A DNA stretch of 64,000 nt from Thermodesulfobium sp. 4217-1 (GCF_039822205.1 NZ_JBAGBW010000001.1:62001-126000), one strand, 5' to 3'. Counted from the stretch's first letter, positions 54,630 through 63,800 are shown. The notes: generated from the sequence alone by a model not told the origin. Translations and numbers: made by a program.

Positions 54630-56318
54630 CTACGGAGTAGCCTTTAACGAGAGAAGGTCCTGAAGCATTTGGTCAGATGTAGTAATAACCCTTGCGTTTG
54701 CCTCATAGCCTCTTTCGGTAGTAATCAAATTCGTAAACTGCTGAGAAAGGTCTACATTGGACATCTCAAGGGCGCTTGGGATAATAGTTCCAATGCCACC
54801 TGAACCAGCAGCACCTATTTGGGCAGTTCCAGAGTTGGAAGACGTACTATATATGTTTGATCCATTGCTCGTTAGACCTGACGGATTTGGAAAGTTAGCC
54901 AGTGCAATCTGCCCGATTGAATTTGTAAGTCCATTCGAATATGTCCCGGTAATGACGCCCGATTGATCTATAGAATAACTCTGCAAAGACCCAGATGAGT
55001 ATCCGTCCTGACTGGCAAAGTTTAGACTGGATGAGCCACCATATTGTGTCATACCTGAAAAGTTAATTGTAGGGGTCCAAGGGGTAGATGCACCCGATGA
55101 TGGATTTATCAAAAGATTTGCAACAGAGGTAGAGGGAGATGGATAGTTGGTTGTCACACTTGACAGAGAGCCATTTGTATTAAAAGTCATTGTTCCAAAA
55201 CCAGAAGTAGCGTAGACATTTGAAACAGGGGTAGTGCCTACATCAGTAGACGCATAAGAAAAACCATTAAGCCCTGTAGCAGCTCCTGTAGAACCATCAC
55301 TTTCAGTGATGCCCAACCAGTTAGTGCCATAAGTCCCTGTTGGATCTACCAGCTTTGACTGTAGGTTAACGCTTCCAGGTGTTGTAGTGCTATCGCTTGC
55401 TACAAAATAATTTTTTAGTATTTGATCGTTGTTTATAGCGTTTATGACCTTCTGCTCTATTGTAGAAGCAGTGTCGCCAGATTGAACGGTAATCGATATA
55501 TTGTATGGTACATTGTCGCCGACTATGCTCTGAATTGCATCGCCATTTAAAGATAGAGTTATATTGCCAGTTGTGGTAGCAGGCCCTGTGGGAGCAGCAG
55601 CAGTCTTACTAGGAACATCGGCCGACGGAAGGGTTGTTAAACTTCTCCACTTCCACGTGTTTTGAGTCCCAGTCGGGGTGATAACTGTGGTAACAGAGTG
55701 AGAGACACCAAGAGAGTCATATATTGCTCCAGATGATGTAACGGCATATGGATTAGTTGAAGAGGAGATGTTAGCATACTGCGATGCGTCCAGATTCCCT
55801 GTCATGGTGATGTTGTTTGACTGTTTTGCAGGCATAGACTGACCTATAGGGACAGTTAAGTCTGATACGGGGCCTGAAGGATTTACTACGCCGCTCGAAT
55901 CAGCCTGCCATCCTTGAACCTTGAGACCCGCGTTGTTTACAAGGTTTCCGTTTGCATCTACGTTGAAAGAGCCATCCCTAGTATAATAGTTCTGAGAACC
56001 ATTGTTTACTATAAAAAGCCCGTTTCCCTGTATGGCCAAATCGGTATTAACCCCAGTGTTCTCTGTAGAGGCACTGCTAAAAGGTGTAGAGATAGATGCA
56101 ATTTGGGTTCCCAAACCAACTTGCATAGGATTGATGCCGCCCAAACCATTTTGAGGCGCAGATGCACCGCTCAAAGTTTGAGTTAACATTTGAGAGAAAC
56201 TAACAGTGCTTCCCTTAAAACCAATTGTATTAACGTTTGCAATGTTATTGCCTATCACGTCCATGGCTGTCTGGTTATTCTCTAAGCCACTAACGGCAGA
56301 AGACATAGCTCTTAACAT
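54630..56318 (-). CDS. flgE: flagellar hook protein FlgE
   Basis: This 562-residue hook subunit has the N-terminal NNIANVNTIGFKGS and the C-terminal NLITTERGYEANARVITTSD motifs. Between them are the D1 domain near NGLFIVNNGSQNYYTRDG and a large Ser/Thr/Gly/Asn-rich variable region (about 195-440) that forms the exposed hook surface. The length is longer than E. coli FlgE because of the variable part. Confidence 0.94.
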   Translation of the reverse strand: MLRAMSSAVSGLENNQTAMDVIGNNIANVNTIGFKGSTVSFSQMLTQTLSGASAPQNGLGGINPMQVGLGTQIASISTPFSSASTENTGVNTDLAIQGNGLFIVNNGSQNYYTRDGSFNVDANGNLVNNAGLKVQGWQADSSGVVNPSGPVSDLTVPIGQSMPAKQSNNITMTGNLDASQYANISSSTNPYAVTSSGAIYDSLGVSHSVTTVITPTGTQNTWKWRSLTTLPSADVPSKTAAAPTGPATTTGNITLSLNGDAIQSIVGDNVPYNISITVQSGDTASTIEQKVINAINNDQILKNYFVASDSTTTPGSVNLQSKLVDPTGTYGTNWLGITESDGSTGAATGLNGFSYASTDVGTTPVSNVYATSGFGTMTFNTNGSLSSVTTNYPSPSTSVANLLINPSSGASTPWTPTINFSGMTQYGGSSSLNFASQDGYSSGSLQSYSIDQSGVITGTYSNGLTNSIGQIALANFPNPSGLTSNGSNIYSTSSNSGTAQIGAAGSGGIGTIIPSALEMSNVDLSQQFTNLITTERGYEANARVITTSDQMLQDLLSLKATP

Positions 56319-56370
56319 CTTTTACCCTCCTTAATTTTTCGAGGGCCTCCGACAAGCGGTCCAGCCCATT

Positions 56371-56724
56371 TTATAATATTATTGCACTATCAATATTTGT
56401 AAATATATTGTCTTTCAAGCTGTCTTGACTAACAGCGGTAATTATAGTCTTACTATTTGGATTTACCACAAAAGCCTTGTTGTCCATAAGCACAAGTGAC
56501 TCTTTAGAACCCTTTTTAGAAAGCTTTTCCATAGCATCGTTCATCCTTGAGATGTCTTGAGAATTTAGGTTTATACCTCTTGATTCAAGACGCTTTGATG
56601 CGTGATTTGACAGATTTACGCTACCAAGTTCACTATTCAGGACATCAGCAAAGTTTGAGCTAGGATGTGCTTTTGATTGATTAGTATTTGATGAGCCTTG
56701 TCCTTGAATTTTATCTATCTTCAT
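56371..56724 (-). CDS. flagellar operon protein (TIGR02530-like)
   Basis: This 117-residue protein has the typical FADVLNSELG..., LSNHASKRLESRGI, and VVNPNSKTIITAVSQDSLKDNIFTNIDSA-type segments (shown in part) of small proteins found between flgD and flgE in Firmicutes-type flagellar operons. Its exact function is unknown. The start ATG overlaps the flgD stop by four bases. Confidence 0.85.
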   Translation of the reverse strand: MKIDKIQGQGSSNTNQSKAHPSSNFADVLNSELGSVNLSNHASKRLESRGINLNSQDISRMNDAMEKLSKKGSKESLVLMDNKAFVVNPNSKTIITAVSQDSLKDNIFTNIDSAIIL

Positions 56725-57134
56725 GAAACACTTATCACGCTTGATAAATTTATTGTAGAGCCGTTGCTCAACACCAGAGAAGGCGTGCCGTTGCTGATAG
56801 TCACTTGAGAAACTGTTGCGCTCTGAGTGCTCTTATCACTTGCGGTATATTGAATATTTTTGCCTATTAAGCCAGTTGCGTACAGATTATTTATATTTGT
56901 CATGGAGTTTTGGACCGTAGTACTCATATTTGTCATCTGTTGGGTGGTAGTTAGTGATGACAATTCATTCATAAAATCGCTTGTGCTCATTGCATTAAGC
57001 GGATCTTGATTTTTTAGCTGAGCGATTAACAAAGTTAAGAAAGAGTTTGCGCTTGTCAAGCTATTGGAGCTTGAGGTCGAACTGGAACTCGTATTAGCAG
57101 TATTGCCGGTTGAGCCAACACTTGAAACTGACAT
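56721..57134 (-). CDS. flgD: flagellar hook capping protein FlgD
   Basis: This 137-residue FlgD has the core LLIAQLKNQDPLNAMSTSDFMNELSSL and a C-terminal beta-rich part with IGKNIQYTASDKST. It caps the growing hook and guides FlgE assembly. The N-terminal 25 residues are Ser/Thr-rich and probably disordered. GGAGG lies before the ATG. It is 18 bases downstream of fliK. Confidence 0.93.
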   Translation of the reverse strand: MSVSSVGSTGNTANTSSSSTSSSNSLTSANSFLTLLIAQLKNQDPLNAMSTSDFMNELSSLTTTQQMTNMSTTVQNSMTNINNLYATGLIGKNIQYTASDKSTQSATVSQVTISNGTPSLVLSNGSTINLSSVISVS

Positions 57135-57152
57135 CTTTACTTCCTCCTTTTC

Positions 57153-58877
57153 TTATACTCTTACGTCTACACCGCTTTTGAGACTCTGGATGCCCGATAT
57201 GATTGCGCTGTCAAAAGAGGTGCTATTGCTACCGGAAGCTGGATAAATCGACTGATTAAAACTTTGGTTGAAACCTTGACCCTTTTGATCAGAACCTACA
57301 TATACGTTTACATTGTTTGCTGTAAAGCCATTTGACTGAAGAATCTGCCTGAAATCCTGGATATTTGACATAATAGCGTGTTTGGCAACGTCGTCAGCAA
57401 CAAAAAATGTCATATTTACAGCGTTTGTTGACTTATCAAGGGATACGTTTAACTTCACTTTGCCCAAATCTGGCGGTTCCAATAAGAACTCTACATCCTT
57501 TGGGGTACCCGATCTCAAATCCTGCACCATGTTTTGGACCTTCTGATAGGCATCTATGGACAGGGAGTGATAGGATATGCTTTGGTTTGGAGTTATAAGA
57601 GAGCTGCTATTTGACAAGGTGGCTGTGCCTAAGCCAGAAAAGACGGCTTCTTCGCCATTTGACGATGTCTTGCCAGAAGAGCCGGAAGATTGAGGATTAG
57701 TTTGATCGAAACCTGACACGATCTGACCAGAAAGAGCTTGTGCAGTTATTAATTGAGTGTTTACAGATGGAGACTGAAGGTTGCTTAATATCTGGGAAGT
57801 AATATTGTTTGAGATATTTTGAGCTATGATTTGGTTTTGGGGCACAAATATCTGCTGGCTCTCCTGTAGTGAAGACGAGATTAAAGAATTAGAGGCATAG
57901 GTTGGCAGTATGATTGATTGATTGATATTTTGAGAGTTTAAAGTTGGCTGCGAAGAGCTCGTAAGTTGGCCTAAAACAGGTTGAGAATCTTGGTTAGAGG
58001 TCGTTTGATTTGATGGAATAGCGTTTGTCTGTGAATTTTGAGACGCACCCTGTACTACCTGAGACGTTGTTAGCAAGTTTACATTTGAGGCAGCAATATT
58101 TTGATTTAATTGATTGGCAGATAAAATTCCAAGGTTGTCTGTCAAACCCTGAGTTGATGATTGAAGCTGGCTAACGCTTGCGACCTGAGAGTTTATAGGC
58201 TGAAAATTCTGGCTGGATGACGTTATAGTTGAGGTAGTAGAGTTTGTCTGAGAGCCAATTTGAGAAATAGGCGTTTGGGCGTTTAAGTTAGAGTTTAAAT
58301 TGAGAATGTTTAACATGGCCTGGTCTACAAGATTCCCCTCAGAAGGGGGGCTTGTTGATAAATTAGTATTTGTTAAGTTTGTAAGCTGAGCATTTTGAGT
58401 TAAAACAGGAAGCTGAGTTGCTTGAATTGAAATTAATTGGGTATCCTGTAGGGGAGCTAAGGTTTGAGCATTTGTTTGAGAGACAGAGGAAGGATTGATA
58501 GCGCTTTGATTGTTCCCGACAGTTTGTGATTGCGGCTGCGAAGATGATGAATTTATTTGTGTTGATACAGGAATCTGTACTGCTATGTTTAGAATGGGTA
58601 TTTGATTTGAGACAGAAACTGGCACGGATGAAGACTGAGCTTCACTAGGAGAACCTTGATCGTTAGTTGTAGCCTGAGATTGAGACTTGGACGCAGTTGA
58701 GCCAAGATTGACCTGAGAGCCCTGGACTATATTGGACTCAACCTGGGTTGCCTCGCTAACAATTTGTTCCAAAAGGGAAGAAAAAGCCTCATCCTGAGAT
58801 CCAGATACCTGATTTGGATTAGACTTCGAACCACTTGACTGCGATATGGGTAAACTAATTAAAGGCAAGGAATTCAA
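57153..58877 (-). CDS. fliK: flagellar hook-length control protein FliK
   Basis: The 574-residue protein is Gln/Ser/Asn-rich and low in complexity through residue about 430, the extended ruler part. The C-terminal domain (about 440-530) carries VEFLLEPPDLGKVKLNVSLD, the FliK signature (LxPxxLGxVxV). It controls the switch of export specificity at a set hook length. Translation starts at TTG 58877 behind AGGAGG. It is the first gene of this operon; I could not pin a sigma-28 or sigma-54 promoter upstream. Confidence 0.88.
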   Translation of the reverse strand: MNSLPLISLPISQSSGSKSNPNQVSGSQDEAFSSLLEQIVSEATQVESNIVQGSQVNLGSTASKSQSQATTNDQGSPSEAQSSSVPVSVSNQIPILNIAVQIPVSTQINSSSSQPQSQTVGNNQSAINPSSVSQTNAQTLAPLQDTQLISIQATQLPVLTQNAQLTNLTNTNLSTSPPSEGNLVDQAMLNILNLNSNLNAQTPISQIGSQTNSTTSTITSSSQNFQPINSQVASVSQLQSSTQGLTDNLGILSANQLNQNIAASNVNLLTTSQVVQGASQNSQTNAIPSNQTTSNQDSQPVLGQLTSSSQPTLNSQNINQSIILPTYASNSLISSSLQESQQIFVPQNQIIAQNISNNITSQILSNLQSPSVNTQLITAQALSGQIVSGFDQTNPQSSGSSGKTSSNGEEAVFSGLGTATLSNSSSLITPNQSISYHSLSIDAYQKVQNMVQDLRSGTPKDVEFLLEPPDLGKVKLNVSLDKSTNAVNMTFFVADDVAKHAIMSNIQDFRQILQSNGFTANNVNVYVGSDQKGQGFNQSFNQSIYPASGSNSTSFDSAIISGIQSLKSGVDVRV

Positions 58878-59115
58878 TTTTTCACCTCCTTTCTATTAAT
58901 TTTAATCAATATAATATACCTTGTTAAGGATATCGACAAAAATCTACAATATATTTAAAAACAATAATATCCAAAAAATTTCACTATCCCTTCGGACAAG
59001 AATTTTTTAGATATGTCAATCTTTAAAAATTTTTCATTTGGAAGAGGTTGTATATTTTAGTTTAAATACCTAAGAAGTAAGAGATAGAACCCATGCTGGA
59101 CTGTAACAATATATC

Positions 59116-59706
59116 TCAAATGGATTTTGATACAAGGTTCTGTTCAACAATATCGCAGATAATATGAGCAATCATAATATGAGACTCCTGTATTCTGGGA
59201 ACCAATCTTGAAGGTACGCTTATGCATATATCAGAGAGCTTCTCCATCTCGCTACCAGTCATGCCAGTGAGAGAAATGGTGCTAATATGGCTAAGCTGGG
59301 CAATCCTGAGGGCCTTTATCAAATTCTTTGAATTGCCGCTTGTAGAAATGGCAAGAAAGACATCGCCCGCTTCGCCAAGAGCCTCTATTTGTCTTGCAAA
59401 TACGCTTTCGTAACCAAAATCATTTGCAATTGCAGTGATAATCGATGTATCAGTAGTGAGCGCTATAGCGCTTAGGGCTCTCCTATCCATCAAAAACCTG
59501 CCCACAAACTCAGCAGCAATATGTTGGGAGTCGGCTGCAGATCCGCCATTGCCCGCAATCAAAAGCTTTTTGCCAGATCTAAGGGCAGCAGATATAACCT
59601 TGCAAGACATTACAACCATTTCTAAAAATTTTTCATCGTTTAGAAGCTTATTTTTTAATTCTATCGATTCTGAGATAGAACTCTTGATTGTCTCTCTTGA
59701 GATCAC
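59116..59706 (-). CDS. gmhA: phosphoheptose isomerase (SIS domain)
   Basis: GmhA converts sedoheptulose 7-phosphate to D-glycero-manno-heptose 7-phosphate for lipopolysaccharide core. The 196-residue SIS protein has LLIAGNGGSAADSQHIAAEFVGRF, the ISTSGNSKNL phosphate loop, and the C-terminal active-site segment RIQESHIMIAHIICD. The start is GTG 59706, one base after the preceding stop, with AGGGA inside that gene. A longer frame open to 59799 is not used because the 196-residue length fits the family. It ends the glycosyltransferase operon. Confidence 0.93.
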   Translation of the reverse strand: MISRETIKSSISESIELKNKLLNDEKFLEMVVMSCKVISAALRSGKKLLIAGNGGSAADSQHIAAEFVGRFLMDRRALSAIALTTDTSIITAIANDFGYESVFARQIEALGEAGDVFLAISTSGNSKNLIKALRIAQLSHISTISLTGMTGSEMEKLSDICISVPSRLVPRIQESHIMIAHIICDIVEQNLVSKSI

Positions 59707-59707
59707 C

Positions 59708-62092
59708 TTATTTTTCCCTTTCAAAAAGGTCATACAGGGCACTAGAGAAGTTTTCAACAGAGTACTTCTCTTTGACAGAAAGTCTTGCTCTCTTGCCAAG
59801 CTCCTGGGCGAATTGCCTATCCGATGCTAATTTCAGCATCGACTTGTAAAGATCTTCTTCGTCAGGGAGCGCCCACTCCCAGTCAGGATTGTATCCTGAA
59901 TTATTTTCGCCTATCCTTTCAAACTTGTAATCCAATAGTATTGAATTATCTTTGTTCATAAATTCAAGATTTCCACCATAACCTGTAGCTATTACAGGCT
60001 TTCCAAGCCACATAGCCTCTATCAAAGGAAGCGCCATACCTTCACAACTGTGAGGCGAGACATAGGCATCGGCAGCATTTAGAATGGTGATATATCCGTC
60101 TCTGTTTGTGGTCTCGTCCACAAATATGACGTTGTCGGTAATATCAAGCTCTTTAATGTACTTAGCAATTTTTGCCTGATTTTCAGAATATTTTGCTGCC
60201 TGGAAGGTCTTAAAAATAAGGATAACATCGCCATATTCTTTTATAACCCTAGATAGGGCTTTTAGTAGTAAAAATGGCCTTTTTCTGTCAAAATCCCTGA
60301 AAAAGTCGAGTATAAACATAAACACAAAGGAATCATAAAAACCAAAGGTTGCGCGAAGATTTTTCCTGTGCTGCAATATCCTCCAATCGTGACTAAAGGG
60401 ATATGGAAATTTATAAACCTTTTTCCCTCCAGCTTTTATCAGGGCGCTTTTAGAAAAGTCAGAATAGCACATAACCTCATCTACACAAGCAAACGCCTCG
60501 GGATCATCAAAATACCTATCAAATTCCCAATTCCAAATTGCAGATGTTTTGCCCTTGAAAACGTTGTTGGATATGTCTTTCAAATAAACCAGATCCTGTG
60601 AGTTTATAAAAAAAATTGTATTGTTAAAGGATAGATTGCTAACGTTAAAACATGCGATATTTTTAATTTCTTCAGGAGAAACGCTTACGTTTGACGCAAC
60701 AGGCAGGAAGAATAAAGAGCAGGGAACGCCAAGGGAAGAGGATTTTCTAAAAAAAGATCTTGCTTGCACTCCCAAACCAATTTTTGATTCAAAAAATCCA
60801 ACAATATTTATTCCGAAGGGGTTGCGCTCAATACGAGAGGTATTAGTGAGATTGTAGCTAACCTTTAAGATGTCTTTCAAAATCGAAGTGTCTATTACGC
60901 CAGATCCGGAAAAAATAATGCTCAGATCTCTTCTTGATTCAATTACACAGCGGGCAAATCGACTTACTGAACTGTATTTTGGATGCAAAAAAGATAGTAT
61001 TGCCCTTACGTTTTCACTATCTGGCAGATAGGGGTTCCTAAATCTTTTAAATATTTCTTCAGAATACTCTTTTCTAACCTCAAGGGGCACCATTATCTGT
61101 GTAAGAGGAAGGTGTTCAAAATAATAAAGCATTTCCCCAAATTTTCTTTTATTGGAGAAAAAGTCTTTGTTATAGTATTCGCCTACCAATTTAACATAAG
61201 ATTTATTTATCGAACCAAAAAAGCTTACATGGTCAAATAAAAATAGGTCATCAAGGTAAAAACCACTAAACTCAAAGAGCGAAACTTTCTTAGACAAGTT
61301 ATTCCTAATTACAAAATAATTAGAATCTTTAAAAACAATGTCGTCTTTCTTGAGGTTATAAAAGGTTAGAGTATATTGCAAATCGTCTAACTCAAGAGAC
61401 TTTAATTTAGAGATTTCGTTTTTATGAAGATAGTCAATTGTAGATTCAGTGTTTTTTATAGCAAATATTGATTTCTTAAAATGCACTACATCATAATCAT
61501 CTAAAAGTTCAAATATGCCGCCTATCTCAGATAAACAAAATATATTTGCTGATAAGTATAGGCTCGATTTAAAACCCATATGGGCAAAATATTCAAAAAC
61601 ATAGGGCAGAGTCCAGCTTTTGGCATCTTCCTTGCTCGAAGTCCACAACACCTTGTGCATATCCCTACATGAAATTTCTGACAAGAGCTCACATAAAAAG
61701 AAAAACTTTACTCCTTTTGCAACGAGCTCATTAAAAAGCCTATATTCTCTGATATCCTTTAAAAGATCTACAACAACTATTACAAAATCAATATCTGGAT
61801 TGTTTTTCAAAAAACTATCCCTTAAGTTCAGAGCATAATGAATCTCATCTTTATTAGCTAAAGTAAATGAAACATTAGTGTGTTGGACCGGTATCTTCGG
61901 AAAGTAATCAAAATTTATTTTTACTGCCCTCAGGCCCTTCCATGCATCTTTTGCTTCGAAAATTTCATATTTTATTTTTGATATGCCCTTTTGCAAGGAA
62001 GCCGCGAAGCCCCTCTCCTGGTATGTCTTTAGAGATTTTCTAAATGACATATATTTTGATAAAGAAGTTTTTAAAAATATATCTTTAAGCAT
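59708..62092 (-). CDS. two-domain glycosyltransferase (GT4-like C-terminus)
   Basis: This 794-residue protein has a basic N-terminus and a first domain (about 55-330) beginning VSFTLANKDEIHYALNLRDSF and resembling GT8-type or other nucleotide-sugar-binding folds. A long C-terminal domain (about 420-794) has the GT4 hallmarks: NAADAYVSPHSCEGMALPLIEAMWLGKPVIATGYGGN (shown in short parts: SPHSCEGMALPLIEAMWLGK) with the E-x7-E motif. Fused transferases of this kind usually build surface polysaccharide or glycosylate flagellin. It is one base after the second UGA-containing gene and one base before gmhA. Confidence 0.82.
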   Translation of the reverse strand: MLKDIFLKTSLSKYMSFRKSLKTYQERGFAASLQKGISKIKYEIFEAKDAWKGLRAVKINFDYFPKIPVQHTNVSFTLANKDEIHYALNLRDSFLKNNPDIDFVIVVVDLLKDIREYRLFNELVAKGVKFFFLCELLSEISCRDMHKVLWTSSKEDAKSWTLPYVFEYFAHMGFKSSLYLSANIFCLSEIGGIFELLDDYDVVHFKKSIFAIKNTESTIDYLHKNEISKLKSLELDDLQYTLTFYNLKKDDIVFKDSNYFVIRNNLSKKVSLFEFSGFYLDDLFLFDHVSFFGSINKSYVKLVGEYYNKDFFSNKRKFGEMLYYFEHLPLTQIMVPLEVRKEYSEEIFKRFRNPYLPDSENVRAILSFLHPKYSSVSRFARCVIESRRDLSIIFSGSGVIDTSILKDILKVSYNLTNTSRIERNPFGINIVGFFESKIGLGVQARSFFRKSSSLGVPCSLFFLPVASNVSVSPEEIKNIACFNVSNLSFNNTIFFINSQDLVYLKDISNNVFKGKTSAIWNWEFDRYFDDPEAFACVDEVMCYSDFSKSALIKAGGKKVYKFPYPFSHDWRILQHRKNLRATFGFYDSFVFMFILDFFRDFDRKRPFLLLKALSRVIKEYGDVILIFKTFQAAKYSENQAKIAKYIKELDITDNVIFVDETTNRDGYITILNAADAYVSPHSCEGMALPLIEAMWLGKPVIATGYGGNLEFMNKDNSILLDYKFERIGENNSGYNPDWEWALPDEEDLYKSMLKLASDRQFAQELGKRARLSVKEKYSVENFSSALYDLFEREK

Positions 62093-62093
62093 A

Positions 62094-62369
62094 TCAAAAT
62101 ACCACTACGAGCTCTTTAAAGAACAGAAACTTCTTCAAAGCGATTCGAAGATTACTTTTAAGATTTAATTCTCTTGGAATATAAATTTCGATTCCCTCCT
62201 GTTCAAAAACTTTATATGACGTATCTTCCATAGGTTCTCCCGCTCGAACTGAGGGGGGCAGCGGAAGTCTGCTTCAGGAAAAACACGATGACGCATTTAA
62301 GAAATAAATCTTCGAACCCTTTGCCTGTATGTATTCTTTAGCCTCTTTATCAAACTCAATTTTAGGCAT
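62094..62369 (-). CDS. predicted small selenoprotein with CxxU motif (second of a tandem pair)
   Basis: A frame of 91 residues runs from ATG 62369, behind GGAGG, to TGA 62094-62096, with one internal TGA at 62274-62276 (codon 32). The context is C29-F-S-U32, a CxxU redox pair. On each side the reading is normal: KGSKIYFLNASSC before, then PSVRAGEP, YKVFEQEGIEIYI and a final LKKFLFFKEL. After the TGA, TTCCGCT (62266-62260) pairs with AGCGGGA (62244-62238) around a 15-base loop, at the distance expected of a bacterial SECIS. The pattern resembles small HesB/IscA-like or CC/Se-motif selenoproteins; the family call is tentative. If UGA is a stop here, only a 31-residue peptide is made. Confidence 0.7.
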
Positions 62370-62664
62370 TTTTACCTCCATCTAAAGCATATATATAAAT
62401 ATATTCCTTGCCATAAGAGCTCGACTTTGCATCAATAATTAGATCTTTGTCATAGGAAAAATTATCTGGTACATACAAAACTACATCGTCAAACTGCATG
62501 TAAAAGTGTTTATCAAAATCTCTTTTTGGCCTTCCCCATCTAACTGATGGAATTCCAGAACCAGTTCCTCAAGTGCTGCACAACAAATCCCTTGATGGCA
62601 AGATATAAATCTCGCCTCCATTAGTTTCAGCTAGTTTAATTGCCCTTTTAGTTAAAGATATCAC
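62362..62664 (-). CDS. predicted small selenoprotein with CxxU motif (first of a tandem pair)
   Basis: A frame of 100 residues runs from GTG 62664 to TAA 62362-62364, with one internal TGA at 62569-62571, also codon 32. The context is C29-S-T-U32. Flanking segments GGEIYILPSRDLLC and IPSVRWGRP, DDVVLYVPDN align with the downstream gene (KIYFLN..C; PPSVRAGEP; GIEIYIP), so the two are homologues. After the TGA, AACTGGT (62566-62560) pairs with ATCAGTT (62548-62542) around an 11-base loop. No ribosome site is seen before the GTG, so the start is uncertain. It overlaps the second gene by eight bases. Confidence 0.65.
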
Positions 62665-62794
62665 TATATATATTAAAACACATTAACACATAACAGTGAA
62701 GATCGGAAATTGGTAGCAAAAAAACAATTCCTACACAAATTTAAAAAAATAAGCTACTATTTATATTGGTAAATAAAAAATTTATGGAGGAATT

Positions 62795-63664
62795 ATGTCT
62801 TTAGTAGATTACAAAGAAAGGCTTCAAAATGCTGTTGAGCTTGTGAACAAGAACGAGCTGGACGAAGCAAGGGAAATACTGCAAGAATTAGTTGAAAAGC
62901 TTCATGACAGTCAGTCAAACGAAGAAGTAGATATTCTTGCAACCACACTGGACATAAGGAGCCTCATAAGAGCTTCCGGTAAAGATTTTGAGGGCTCAAT
63001 GAAGGACCTTGACGAATCAATTTCTCTTAGGAAGAAGTTGTTGGATGCAAATTTCGGCAATAACCAGGAAGATATTGCAAGGCTCCTGACTCACAAGGGG
63101 ATAAATTTAGGACAGATGGGAAAACTTGATGAGGCTCTCTCTCAGATCAAAGAGGCAGTAGACTTATACGATGAGAGCTACAAAAATGGCTCTCTTTCTA
63201 ACCCTGGTCTCTACACTCACGCGCTAAATCAGCTGGCAATTACACAAAAAAATATGAACAATTTTGATCAATCCTTTGAAACCTTCAATAAGGCCATAAA
63301 CCTCCTTGAAAAAGAGGTAGAAACAAAGGGCTTTCTAAATCTCGACCTTGCTGTAACGTATATGAATAGAGGGATCAATAACGTAGAGGCATCTAAAACC
63401 CAGGATTCTATTGATGACTTTAGAAAGAGCATAGACATTGTAATAGATTCGTTGAAAGAGCATCCAGAGCTTGTCGGGCTTTATTCAAGATTGGTCTATT
63501 ACTCAATACTCTCTATGGCAAGATCGGGCCTTATATTGCCAGATAAAATGGAGAAATTTAAAACAGAATCAGAATACGTCTTTAACACATACGGGATGAC
63601 GGAAGAATCAGAGTTTTGGATGACAAAAATTAGTGAAATATTTGCACCACCACAAAGCTCCTGA
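62795..63664 (+). CDS. tetratricopeptide-repeat protein
   Basis: The 289-residue soluble protein is almost wholly alpha-helical. At least four TPR-type helix pairs are visible, for example at about 5-40, 70-100, 108-140 (GKLDEALSQIKEAVDLYDE) and 150-190 (NNFDQSFETFNKAINLLE). The protein-interaction partner is unknown. Its ATG follows GGAGG. It is divergent from the selenoprotein operon and ends at a strong terminator. Confidence 0.85.
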   Translation: MSLVDYKERLQNAVELVNKNELDEAREILQELVEKLHDSQSNEEVDILATTLDIRSLIRASGKDFEGSMKDLDESISLRKKLLDANFGNNQEDIARLLTHKGINLGQMGKLDEALSQIKEAVDLYDESYKNGSLSNPGLYTHALNQLAITQKNMNNFDQSFETFNKAINLLEKEVETKGFLNLDLAVTYMNRGINNVEASKTQDSIDDFRKSIDIVIDSLKEHPELVGLYSRLVYYSILSMARSGLILPDKMEKFKTESEYVFNTYGMTEESEFWMTKISEIFAPPQSS

Positions 63665-63675
63665 GGATCAAGCTG

Positions 63676-63738
63676 TTAACCCTTGGTCTAAGGGTTAGTT
63701 AAGTAAAAAAAGAAGAGAAAATTTTCTCTTCTTTTTTT
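63676..63738 (+). terminator. double hairpin terminator after the TPR gene
   Basis: A first hairpin is TTAACCCTT/AAGGGTTA around GGTCT at about 63676-63695. It is followed by a perfect 17-bp stem at 63705-63738 (AAAAAAAGAAGAGAAAA with TTTTCTCTTCTTTTTTT), whose 3' arm supplies the T-run. The second element is symmetric and could also act on minus-strand transcripts. Confidence 0.8.
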
Positions 63739-63800
63739 GTTACTTTAAGTTTATTATTAGCGTATTATACATAACCAAATTCTAAATTAGAGGTAAGAAA

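Noticed and set aside
57153-58877. Simple-sequence repeat array
   Set aside because: The Gln/Ser/Asn-rich stretch is the FliK ruler region, irregular at the DNA level and followed by the conserved FliK C-terminal domain.
58878-59115. Sigma-28 or sigma-54 promoter upstream of fliK
   Set aside because: A TTGACA is present on the minus strand, but no matching -10, GCCGATAA or GG-N10-GC element sits at the right distance.
59707-59799. 31-residue N-terminal extension of GmhA
   Set aside because: It lies wholly within the glycosyltransferase gene. The 196-residue protein from GTG 59706 has the family's usual length and a ribosome site.
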